Below are positions 1 through 7,191 of a stretch of DNA of 64,000 nucleotides, one piece after another (position 1 is the stretch's first letter; every line of letters starts with the position of its first letter). The position numbers and the translations under genes were made by a program. The DNA is from CBDCKR01 sp964572045 (lineage in GTDB: Bacteria > Gemmatimonadota > Gemmatimonadetes > Longimicrobiales > Gaopeijiaceae): the NCBI GenBank assembly GCA_964572045.1, contig CAZNEI010000010.1:4310-68309 (forward strand), read 5' to 3'. Below the pieces are notes generated by a model. The model made no database searches, was not told the origin of the DNA, and saw nothing but the letters and a program-made list of their open reading frames with translations.

Positions 1-1
1 A

Positions 2-451
2 GCCGGCTTCGTCTACGACGAGGTGCACTCGCTCCGTGTGAACCCGTCGTGGGGGATGGCGCGTGTGGGGGGAGCCGCCATGCCGAAGAGGTACGTGCAG
101 TTCGAGGCGAGGGCCTACCACGATGGCCCCGACGGGGAGACAGACACCGACGACGACGTGGATCTCGGGATGATCGACGCCGAGTGGTCGCTCGAAGAGT
201 ACGCGGCAACGTTCGATGACGACGACATCGACTTCGTCGGCGAGATCGACCAGTCCGGCCTCTTCACTCCCGCGCTTGACGGCCCCAACCCCGAGCGCAG
301 CGGAGACCGCAACAACATCGGGGACGTGTGGGTCGTGGCGAGCCATCTGCCCGACCCCACCTCTCCGGATCGGCCGCTGAGGGCGCGAGCCCACCTGATC
401 TCCACCGTGCCCCTCTACATGCGGTGGGACCCCTGGGGAGACATTCGATGA
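2..451 (+). CDS. qhpA: Quinohemoprotein amine dehydrogenase alpha subunit, C-terminal 149 residues (5' end outside window)
   Basis: The gene enters the window already open in this frame, so only its 3' end is visible. The alpha subunit of QHNDH is a periplasmic diheme cytochrome c subunit followed by beta-barrel domains; it takes electrons from the gamma subunit. The visible part has no CXXCH heme motif, as expected for the C-terminal barrel domains. It is rich in Asp, with the run AEWSLEEYAATFDDDDIDFV near residues 60-80 of the fragment and RSGDRNNIGDVWVVA further on. I recognise this region as the conserved QhpA tail, and the identity is strongly supported by qhpD, qhpC and qhpB directly downstream. 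The stop overlaps the qhpD start as ATGA. A methionine at position 23 lies inside the frame but is not a likely start. Confidence 0.85.
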   Translation, partial: AGFVYDEVHSLRVNPSWGMARVGGAAMPKRYVQFEARAYHDGPDGETDTDDDVDLGMIDAEWSLEEYAATFDDDDIDFVGEIDQSGLFTPALDGPNPERSGDRNNIGDVWVVASHLPDPTSPDRPLRARAHLISTVPLYMRWDPWGDIR

Positions 452-1893
452 GCCTGCTCGGACTTCGCGAATTCCATCCGTTCGAGGCGGCAGGGGAGCA
501 CTTTCTCTACATGGTGCCCAGTGCCGGGGTCTTCCACGTGGACAAGACGTCCTGGGACGTGCTGCGGGCTCTGGAGGGGCGCCCCATGTCCCCAGCGGAG
601 CTTACGGCGGATCTGGAGGGCCGCTACGGCTCCGAGCAGGTGGCCCACGCGCTCGTGGAGCTGCGGGAGATCCAGGCGATCGGAGATGTCCGCCTGCCTC
701 CGACCCGCTCGCTGCCGGTCATTCCTCCCCAGGACTTCCCGCTCACCACGATGGTCCTCAACGTCACCAACAAGTGCAACCTCGCCTGCACGTACTGCTA
801 CGAGTACGGCGAGGACAAGATCGTGGACACGGAGTTCGGTGAGAAGCCGAAGTTCATGAGTGAAGAGACGGCCAGGGAGTCGGTCGACTTCATGTTCGAC
901 GAGTCGGGCAGCAACCGGGTCGCGAACCTGACGTTCTTCGGCGGAGAGACGCTCCTCAACTTCAAGGTGCTGAAGAAGACGCTCGCCTACGCGCGTTCGA
1001 GGGCGGCCGTGTTGGGCAAGGAGGTGCAGTTCAGCCTCACGACCAACGCGACGCTCTTGCGTCCCGAGGTGATCGAGTGGCTCGTCGAGAACGAGGTGGG
1101 GGTGACGATCTCGATCGACGGCCCCAAGGAGGCGCAGGACAAGTTCCGGGTCTTCAACAACGGGATGGGGAGCTACGAGCTGATCCAACCCAAGATCAAG
1201 GAGCTCCTGAAGCGTCACACGACGCGCCCCATCGGCGCACGGGTCACGCTGACGCGGCAGAACATGGACGTGAAGAAGATCTTCCGGCACCTGACGGAGG
1301 AAATGGGCTTCTGGTCCGTGGGATTCGCGCCCGTAACGACGGCCGACGGCCGCGACTACGCCATCGAGGGCGGCCAGTACGACGACATGCTCGCTCAGTT
1401 CCAGGAGCTGGCCGAGGAGTACAAGCAGGCGGCGTTCGAGAATCGACACCACGGATTCTCGAACCTGAACGAGACGCTCGAGGAGATCCACAAGGGGATG
1501 AGCAAGGCGTTCCCGTGCGGCGCGGGGCTCGGCCTGGTGGGTGTGGCCACGGACGGCGACGTCGCTCTCTGCCACCGGTTCGCGGGATCCGATGAACACA
1601 ACATCGGTTCCGTGCAGGCGGGGGTGGATCGCGAGAAGCAGTCCCGTTTCCTCGAAACCCACCACGTCGCGCACAAGACCGATTGCCACACCTGTTGGGC
1701 GCGTCCGCTCTGCGCTGGAGGCTGCTATCACGAGGCGCACACACGCTACGGCTCGACGACGAGGCCCAACCTGCATTACTGTGACTGGATAAGGAGCTGG
1801 ACGGACACCTGTCTTCGGGTGTACGGAGAGATTGCGACCCAGAACCCCGACTTCTTGAGAAACTTCGAAAGTCCGGTCCCGATCCCCGCCTGA
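448..1893 (+). CDS. qhpD: Radical SAM/SPASM peptide-modifying enzyme QhpD (481 aa)
   Basis: In the characterised family this enzyme makes the three Cys-to-Asp/Glu thioether cross-links in the QhpC polypeptide, using S-adenosylmethionine and iron-sulfur clusters in the cytoplasm. The radical SAM cluster motif CNLACTYC is visible, with cysteines at 110, 114 and 117. A GGE motif (FFGGETLLN) follows about 50 residues later. The C-terminal part is a cysteine-rich SPASM-type region: CGAGLGLVG, LCHRF, CHTCWARPLCAGGCYHEAH and HYCDW supply the auxiliary-cluster ligands. The N-terminal ~100 residues resemble a peptide-binding (RRE-like) domain. The frame is open further upstream to 328, but the ATG at 448 overlaps the qhpA stop as ATGA and gives a length close to the known enzyme (roughly 475-480 aa). 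Translational coupling to qhpA is likely. Confidence 0.93.
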   Translation: MSLLGLREFHPFEAAGEHFLYMVPSAGVFHVDKTSWDVLRALEGRPMSPAELTADLEGRYGSEQVAHALVELREIQAIGDVRLPPTRSLPVIPPQDFPLTTMVLNVTNKCNLACTYCYEYGEDKIVDTEFGEKPKFMSEETARESVDFMFDESGSNRVANLTFFGGETLLNFKVLKKTLAYARSRAAVLGKEVQFSLTTNATLLRPEVIEWLVENEVGVTISIDGPKEAQDKFRVFNNGMGSYELIQPKIKELLKRHTTRPIGARVTLTRQNMDVKKIFRHLTEEMGFWSVGFAPVTTADGRDYAIEGGQYDDMLAQFQELAEEYKQAAFENRHHGFSNLNETLEEIHKGMSKAFPCGAGLGLVGVATDGDVALCHRFAGSDEHNIGSVQAGVDREKQSRFLETHHVAHKTDCHTCWARPLCAGGCYHEAHTRYGSTTRPNLHYCDWIRSWTDTCLRVYGEIATQNPDFLRNFESPVPIPA

Positions 1894-1906
1894 GGAGGAG
1901 AGAGAC

Positions 1907-2269
1907 GTGAACCACATCAGGGCAATCAACCAGAAGGCCGCCCGAATCGAGGCGCAGGCGCGACAGGACCATGACGCCGTTGCAGGTCCGAACGGCAGTC
2001 CCGATGTCGTCGCCCTGGAGAGCCGGCAGGCGCAGGGACCCCATATCCCGCTCGGGTGCTCGCTGCTCTTCTCGCCGGGCTGGGAGGTCGACTCGAGCGG
2101 CGGCACGGCCGGTCTGTGCCAGCCGGTGGAGCGTGACCTCTTCGACTGCTATCACGGCTGCTTCTGGCCGGTGCAGGTACCCGACCATCTCAACCATGCA
2201 CCGGACTGGACCTCCAAGTGTGCGACGGCACAGCAGGATTGGCGAAAGGTCGATCTGATCTTTCCGTAG
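1907..2269 (+). CDS. qhpC: Quinohemoprotein amine dehydrogenase gamma subunit precursor (120 aa), carrier of the CTQ cofactor
   Basis: This is the small catalytic subunit. All residues cross-linked in the Paracoccus enzyme are present with identical spacing: C51/E60 (C7/E16 there), C71/D77 (C27/D33), C85/D93 (C41/D49), and C81 with W87 (C37/W43) for the cysteine tryptophylquinone. The run CQPVERDLFDC followed by FWPVQVPD is diagnostic. By this alignment the mature chain would begin near residue 45, leaving a polar ~44-residue leader without a hydrophobic Sec signal, as expected for a peptide modified in the cytoplasm and exported by a dedicated transporter. The start is GTG at 1907, supported by AGGAGG at 1893-1898. 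A fifth cysteine, C105, is extra relative to the Paracoccus sequence as I remember it. Confidence 0.95.
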   Translation: MNHIRAINQKAARIEAQARQDHDAVAGPNGSPDVVALESRQAQGPHIPLGCSLLFSPGWEVDSSGGTAGLCQPVERDLFDCYHGCFWPVQVPDHLNHAPDWTSKCATAQQDWRKVDLIFP

Positions 2270-2283
2270 TCGAGGAGTCGAGC

Positions 2284-3417
2284 ATGAACAGACGGTCTGG
2301 CGCCCGCTTCAGGGGGCTCTGCGCCGCGCTCTCGTTGGGCCTCCCTCTGGCGGCTGCAGCGCCCGTGGCGGCGCAGAGTTCGGACGACCAGGTGTCGGGC
2401 GGGAACGGGACGTTCTACACGGGGGGCTATCAGGGCGACATTCACGTCATCGACGAGCGCACCTTGGAGCTCGTCGATCGGATCGAGACGCAGCACGAGA
2501 TTATCGGCCGGTTCACGATCTCGCCGAACCGGAAGCGGCTCTACGTCTGGGACGGTCATGGGATCAACATCGAGGTCATAGATCTCGACGAGCGGCGGTC
2601 CGTCGACAGCTTCAACCTCACGGACATGGACCCGTGGTTCCGGATCCGAGGCCTCTCCGTCCATCCGCAGGAGACCTATGCGCTGATCGTCGGGAAATCG
2701 AGGACCAAGCTACTCGACCGCTTCGAGATCGGCCCCAACACGATCATCCGCTACGACCTCCAGCGTCACGAGGTGCGCGATACCATTCCTTGGCCGGACG
2801 GGCACGTGCGCGAGCGGGGAGCGTCGTTCATGTTCTCGCCGGACGGAGGCCTGGTGTACTACCAGGCCGAGGACATGATCGTGCTGGAGTCGGAGAACTT
2901 TACCGAGGTCGATCGCTGGAGGATCTCAGACGAAGTGGAGCCCGGCCTCGGAACCGTCCGGCCTCCCTTCGCCCAGACGTACTACGAGGAGCCGGGCTTG
3001 TTCACCGGACTCGTCCGCGTGACCGACCCGATCAACAACCGCCGCATGATGGGGATCGCTCGCGTCAACCTCACCGAGAAGGAGATGGACTTCTATACGC
3101 TCGGTCCGAACAAGCCGGTCTCGCGGTTTGCCCTGGCCCCGGGCGGCAAGAAGGCCTGGGCGCTCTACACCGAGATCGGACACTACGAGTTCTGGGCGAT
3201 CGACCTCGAAGAGGGCAGGGTGACCGAGCAGGTCCGCTTCGACGGACGCTCGCGCATGGGGCTCACGGTGAGCACCAACGGTGAGCTGCTCTACATCCAT
3301 GTGGCCGGCAACACGATCGACGTCTACGACTCCGAGACGTACGAGCATCTGAAGACCGTGGACGTCGGCACCGACATGATCGGCTGGGCCCTCGTACCGG
3401 GAACCGAGAGCCCTTAG
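2284..3417 (+). CDS. qhpB: Quinohemoprotein amine dehydrogenase beta subunit, beta-propeller (377 aa)
   Basis: The beta subunit is a periplasmic seven-bladed propeller that packs against the gamma subunit and helps form the substrate site. The N-terminus is a clear Sec signal (RR-containing n-region, Ala/Leu core, cleavage near APVAAQS, about residue 31). Repeating WD/YVTN-like strands are visible, for example DIHVIDERTLELVDRI, INIEVIDLDERRSV and TIDVYDSETYEHLKTV near the C-terminus. Start chosen at ATG 2284, 14 nt after the qhpC stop, with GAGGAG just upstream; the frame is open to 2218, but that would overlap qhpC and spoil the signal peptide. Function rests on family resemblance plus its place directly after qhpC. 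Confidence 0.9.
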   Translation: MNRRSGARFRGLCAALSLGLPLAAAAPVAAQSSDDQVSGGNGTFYTGGYQGDIHVIDERTLELVDRIETQHEIIGRFTISPNRKRLYVWDGHGINIEVIDLDERRSVDSFNLTDMDPWFRIRGLSVHPQETYALIVGKSRTKLLDRFEIGPNTIIRYDLQRHEVRDTIPWPDGHVRERGASFMFSPDGGLVYYQAEDMIVLESENFTEVDRWRISDEVEPGLGTVRPPFAQTYYEEPGLFTGLVRVTDPINNRRMMGIARVNLTEKEMDFYTLGPNKPVSRFALAPGGKKAWALYTEIGHYEFWAIDLEEGRVTEQVRFDGRSRMGLTVSTNGELLYIHVAGNTIDVYDSETYEHLKTVDVGTDMIGWALVPGTESP

Positions 3418-3431
3418 AGAGAGAGAGAGAG
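3416..3431. repeat. (AG)8 dinucleotide tract
   Basis: Eight AG units start inside the qhpB stop codon and run into the spacer before qhpF. The purine-rich tract continues into GGGAGG. It may affect ribosome loading or be prone to slippage, but it lies outside both coding frames apart from the stop codon itself. Confidence 0.8.
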
Positions 3432-3487
3432 GGAGGCGCCACCCCATCTCCGGGCCCGAGGAGGAGGCCGCGCTCCGGGACACGCTC

Positions 3488-5254
3488 ATGGACCGGAATC
3501 GTAGCGACCTGAGCCGGGTCCTGGCGTACGTTGCTCCCTATTGGAAGCGGCTCGTCCTCGTGCTCGTCCTGAGCCTGGCCGGCACGGTCCTCTCGCTCTT
3601 CGTCCCCTACCTCTCGAAGCTCCTCGTCGACTCCGCCCTGTTGGGGCAGGACGTGGACGCCCTCTTGCGCATTATCGGGCTCTTCGTGGGGATCACCGTA
3701 GCGTCGTTCGCGATGAACGTGATCAGCGGCCTGCGCTACACGCGCGTCTCGGCCGACATCCTCTTCGACATGCGGCGGAAGGTGTACCGCCATCTCCAGA
3801 GGCTCTCTCCACGCTATTACGCGGAGACGCCGCTCGGCGAGATCGTCTCCCGGATCAACAGCGACATCAGTGAGATCCAGCGCGTCGCGTCCGAGACGGC
3901 TCTCGCCTGGCTGGGCAACGTCATCTTCCTCGTCGGGACGGTGGGCATGCTGATCTGGCTGGATGCCCGGCTGTTCCTGGCGAGCCTAATCATGATGCCT
4001 CCGAGTCTATGGGCTCTCGTCCGTTACCGCAGGAAGCTCGAGGTGAGCGTTGCGGAGCTCCGCCACCGGAGCGCCGACATCGGCACCTTCCTCATCGAGA
4101 CCCTCCAGGGCATGAAACTGGTCGTCTCTTCAAACGCACAGGAGCGCGAGGTGTCCCGCTTCAGCGGCAAGAATGACTCGTTCGTCGACTCGCTGATGCG
4201 CATGCGGCTCTTGACCTACCTGGCGGGGGGACTGCCTGGGCTCCTGCTGTCGGGCGGCACCGCCGTCGTCTTCCTCTACGGGGGGGTGCGAGTGATCGGG
4301 GGCGCCATCTCTCTCGGCACCTTCGTAGCGTTCATGGCCTACCAGATGCGCCTGCTGTCTCCCGTACAGGGGCTTATGGGCCTATGGGCCAACTTCGCCA
4401 CGGCCAAAGTGTCGCTCCAGAGGGTGCACGAGATCCTGGACACGAAGCCGGAGGTCGCCGAAGCCGACGCGCCCCTCGCCCTGGACGTGGCCAGAGGCGA
4501 CGTCTCGTTCGAATCGGTGACCTTCTCGTTCGAGCGGGGCGGCCCGGTGCTGGAGAACGTCACCTTCGAGGTGGGCCGGGGCGAGGTGCTGGCGATCGTC
4601 GGCCCAAGCGGGAGCGGCAAATCGACGGTCTCGGACCTCCTGGCCCGCCATCTCGACCCGGATTCGGGGCGGGTCCTCCTCGATGGCCACGATCTCCGGG
4701 AGCTCGGGCTGTCCGATATCCGGCGGCACGTGGTGACGGTCGAGCAGCATCCGTTCGTCTTCAACGCCTCCGTGGCCGAGAACATCGCCTATGCCCGGCC
4801 CGGCGCGCCTGGGGGCGACATCGAGGCAGCGGCGCACGCCGCGGGTCTGGCGGACTTCGTCGACAGACTGCCCGACGGTCTCGGCACGGCGGTGGGCGAC
4901 CGCGGCCTCGCCATCTCGGCCGGAGAGCTCCAGCGGATCGCCGTGGCCAGGGCGCTTCTGGCCGATCCCGCCGTCCTTGTCCTCGACGAAGCCACGGCCT
5001 CCCTCGATCCGGCGTCACAGGCGCAGGTCATCCGCGGCTACGAGGCCGCCATGCACAACCGTACGACGGTCCTGATCACTCACCGCATCGATCTGGCACT
5101 CCGAGCCGACCGCGTGCTCGTGATCGACGGTTCACGCGTCGTCGACGAGGGGCCGCCCCGGGCGCTGCAGGCCAGGCCCGGCCCGTTCCGGCGTCTCTTT
5201 GGCGCGGGGACCGCCTCGTCCGGCGCGCTGATGACCGGCAGGGGGCCGGGATGA
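3488..5254 (+). CDS. qhpF: ABC exporter, fused membrane and ATPase domains, QhpF-type (588 aa)
   Basis: A type IV-fold ABC half-transporter. Residues ~1-320 form a six-helix membrane domain (first helices at about 17-55). The ATPase domain has Walker A GPSGSGKST at 372-380, a signature ISAGELQ at 476-482 (variant of LSGGQ), Walker B VLVLDE ending at E501, and an H-loop in TVLITHR. In QHNDH clusters this transporter (QhpF) is thought to carry the cross-linked gamma subunit across the inner membrane. Here it follows the structural genes on the same strand, and its last codons overlap the protease gene qhpE as ATGA. Start ATG at 3488; a purine-rich stretch lies about 15-20 nt upstream but no well-spaced Shine-Dalgarno. 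A generic exporter role cannot be excluded from sequence alone. Confidence 0.85.
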   Translation: MDRNRSDLSRVLAYVAPYWKRLVLVLVLSLAGTVLSLFVPYLSKLLVDSALLGQDVDALLRIIGLFVGITVASFAMNVISGLRYTRVSADILFDMRRKVYRHLQRLSPRYYAETPLGEIVSRINSDISEIQRVASETALAWLGNVIFLVGTVGMLIWLDARLFLASLIMMPPSLWALVRYRRKLEVSVAELRHRSADIGTFLIETLQGMKLVVSSNAQEREVSRFSGKNDSFVDSLMRMRLLTYLAGGLPGLLLSGGTAVVFLYGGVRVIGGAISLGTFVAFMAYQMRLLSPVQGLMGLWANFATAKVSLQRVHEILDTKPEVAEADAPLALDVARGDVSFESVTFSFERGGPVLENVTFEVGRGEVLAIVGPSGSGKSTVSDLLARHLDPDSGRVLLDGHDLRELGLSDIRRHVVTVEQHPFVFNASVAENIAYARPGAPGGDIEAAAHAAGLADFVDRLPDGLGTAVGDRGLAISAGELQRIAVARALLADPAVLVLDEATASLDPASQAQVIRGYEAAMHNRTTVLITHRIDLALRADRVLVIDGSRVVDEGPPRALQARPGPFRRLFGAGTASSGALMTGRGPG

Positions 5255-6045
5255 GGCGGGGCGAGGCAGGATCGGTTGAAGAGATCCGGGTCTCCCGGCA
5301 GCATCCGGCCCTCCGGGGCCGGACCGGGCTGGGCGTCTCCGTAGCCGTAATCGACAGCGGAGTGCACGCCTCGCATCCACACGTCGGCGACATCGCGGGC
5401 GGCATGGCGATCGAGGAGGACGGGGAGCGTCACGGCGACTACATAGATCGGCTCGGGCACGGCACGGCCGTCACCGCGGCCATCAGGGAAAAGGCACCGG
5501 ACGCCCGAATCTACTCGATCAAGATCTTCGGTCGGACCCTCTCCACCTCGACCGGCGCCCTGATTCAGTCGATCGACGAGGCGGTCGAGTGGGGGGCACG
5601 CATCGTGAACCTCAGCCTCGGGACCACGCGCGCCGAGCATGAGCTGGCGCTGTGGGCGTGTCTCTACCGTGCCCGGGAGCGCGGAGTGCTGGTCGTGTCC
5701 CCCCGGGAACACGAGGGCCGGGCGTGGCTGCCGGGAAGCCTGGAAGGAGCGGCGGGAGTGGCGCTCGACTGGTCGTGCCCCCGCGACGAGCTTCGCGTGA
5801 TCCCGTCTGCCGACGAGGATCCGATCTTCATCGCGTCCGGATATCCGCGGCCGATCCCCGGAGTCCCGCCCGAGCGCAATCTGAAGGGGGTCAGCTTCGC
5901 CGCCTCCAACACATCGGGCTTCCTCGCCTGCCTGCTCGAGGACCGTGTCGGGATCGACTCCGTCCGGGCTGCCCTGAAGCTGCTTGGGGAGCGGAGTCCG
6001 GTGGTCGTAGAGCTCGACGGTCGAGAAGGGACGCTCGGTCGGTGA
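5251..6045 (+). CDS. qhpE: Subtilisin-like serine protease, QhpE-type leader peptidase (264 aa)
   Basis: A compact S8 peptidase without signal peptide or prodomain, so cytoplasmic. The triad is visible: D35 in VAVIDSG, H70 in RLGHGTAV, S215 in KGVSFAAS. The Ser context is GVSFAA rather than the classical GTSMA. NLSLG and RARERGVLVV correspond to other conserved strands; the oxyanion Asn usually found after VVAAGN is not obvious here (VVSPREH), so catalysis may be tuned to one substrate. In Paracoccus QhpE removes the leader of the cross-linked gamma subunit. Start ATG 5251 overlaps the qhpF stop; the frame is open far upstream, but only as a shadow of qhpF. It is the last gene of the cluster inside the window. 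Confidence 0.85.
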   Translation: MRRGEAGSVEEIRVSRQHPALRGRTGLGVSVAVIDSGVHASHPHVGDIAGGMAIEEDGERHGDYIDRLGHGTAVTAAIREKAPDARIYSIKIFGRTLSTSTGALIQSIDEAVEWGARIVNLSLGTTRAEHELALWACLYRARERGVLVVSPREHEGRAWLPGSLEGAAGVALDWSCPRDELRVIPSADEDPIFIASGYPRPIPGVPPERNLKGVSFAASNTSGFLACLLEDRVGIDSVRAALKLLGERSPVVVELDGREGTLGR

Positions 6046-6185
6046 CGCCGTGCTCGCGCCTCTCCTCGCCCGTCTCGCAGAGCCTGGCGACCGGCTCGGA
6101 GTCCGCAGCTCCCGAGCCAGCCGGGTCCCTCGGGTTCGGGCCCTCCAGGGGGACGGGCTCGCCGACGCGGCCCCAGGAGTCCGCC

Positions 6186-6214
6186 TTGAAGCGCGAGGGG
6201 GTCTTCCTTAGACT
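6186..6214 (+). promoter_or_regulatory. Candidate sigma-70-type promoter for the HmuY-like gene
   Basis: TTGAAG at 6186-6191 and TAGACT at 6209-6214 are separated by 17 bp, the ideal spacing. Transcription would begin near 6221, leaving a short leader before the ATG at 6239. Not tested; based only on motif match. Confidence 0.45.
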
Positions 6215-6238
6215 CGGGACGAACGCACTGACTTCGAG

Positions 6239-6916
6239 ATGACCCGTCCCCCGTCCTCCCCCGCCTCGCAGCAGGAGCCGCCCCGCTCCCTCCCCGGCAT
6301 TCCGTGGGCGGCCCTGATCGTCGTCGGCACCCTGCTCATCGCCACCGTGCTGTTCGTCGTGTCGAGCCTCCAGAGCCCTGAGCTCGCGTGGTACGCGGTC
6401 TCGCCCGTGGAGCCTCGGGAGGCCGGGGATAGCCTCGTGGGGCCCGTCACCTACACCGTGGACGGACGGACCGAAGGCCTCACCTACTTCGACTTCTCCC
6501 GGGGATCGGTGATCGAGGGCGATCCCACCGCGCTTGGGTGGGACCTGGCCTTCCACCGCTTCACCGTGCTCGCCAACGGAGGCGAGGGGTTCTATGGCGG
6601 CGGCGGTATCCTCGACCTGGGCGAGATCGCGCTGGAGTCGGTCGCAAGGGTGCCCACGGTCGGATATGAGGGCAACCGGACGATGCCGGAGCCGGGCAAT
6701 CCAGCGATGACGCAGTGGTACGACTACAGCTGGACGAGCCACGTCCTGAAGCCGAAGCCCAAGGTCTTCGCGGTCCGCACCGCCGACGGCCGGTATGCGA
6801 TCTTTGAGATCCTGAGCTACTACTGCCCCGCAGCCCAGGCTGGATGCATCACCATGCGTTACGTCTATCAGGGAGCCGGAGGTACCAGCTTCGAGCGTCC
6901 GCGCGAGCCGGCCTGA
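6239..6916 (+). CDS. Membrane-anchored HmuY-like domain protein (225 aa)
   Basis: One hydrophobic segment at about residues 22-44 (PWAALIVVGTLLIATVLFVV) follows a Pro-rich N-terminus, so the protein is probably anchored in the inner membrane with the C-terminal domain outside. The outer part has features of the HmuY family (heme-binding proteins first seen in Porphyromonas): WDLAFHRF followed by a Gly-rich NGGEGFYGGGG, a WYDYSWTSHVLKPKPK stretch and a C-terminal strand region with ILSYYCP and CITMRYVYQ. The two cysteines in that last region could pair. Heme binding is inference; many members have no known ligand. It is separated from qhpE by ~190 nt and has its own candidate promoter. Confidence 0.6.
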   Translation: MTRPPSSPASQQEPPRSLPGIPWAALIVVGTLLIATVLFVVSSLQSPELAWYAVSPVEPREAGDSLVGPVTYTVDGRTEGLTYFDFSRGSVIEGDPTALGWDLAFHRFTVLANGGEGFYGGGGILDLGEIALESVARVPTVGYEGNRTMPEPGNPAMTQWYDYSWTSHVLKPKPKVFAVRTADGRYAIFEILSYYCPAAQAGCITMRYVYQGAGGTSFERPREPA

Positions 6917-7179
6917 GCGGGAGGCCGGGCGCGCACCTCGGCGCGCGGGGAGTGGCCGCGCCGCTCCGCTGCAGACCGCTCCCAGCCACGCGAACAGGCC
7001 GGGGAATTCGGACTGAACGGGCCGGGGTGCGAGCCGTCGCATCGGTCGCCGAACCGCTCAAGCGGAAGCCGGCTATCTCGCTCCCGTCTTTCGGCATCCG
7101 TCCTACGCTCCGGATGCGGCACGTTCTGACCGCCGAGTCCGGGGCGGCAGGTTCGATGGCCTCCCGGTGCCGGCAAGGC

Positions 7180-7185
7180 TAGACT
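7180..7185 (+). promoter_or_regulatory. Candidate -10 element giving a leaderless transcript
   Basis: TAGACT ends 6 nt before the ATG at 7192, so the start point would fall at or next to the start codon. No convincing -35 hexamer is visible and there is no Shine-Dalgarno. The same TAGACT hexamer occurs before the HmuY-like gene. Confidence 0.3.
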
Positions 7186-7191
7186 CCTCCG

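Noticed and set aside
415..2106. Long minus-strand open frame opposite qhpD and qhpC
   Set aside because: High-GC antisense shadow: His/Arg/Gly-rich, no recognisable domain, fully opposite well-supported genes.
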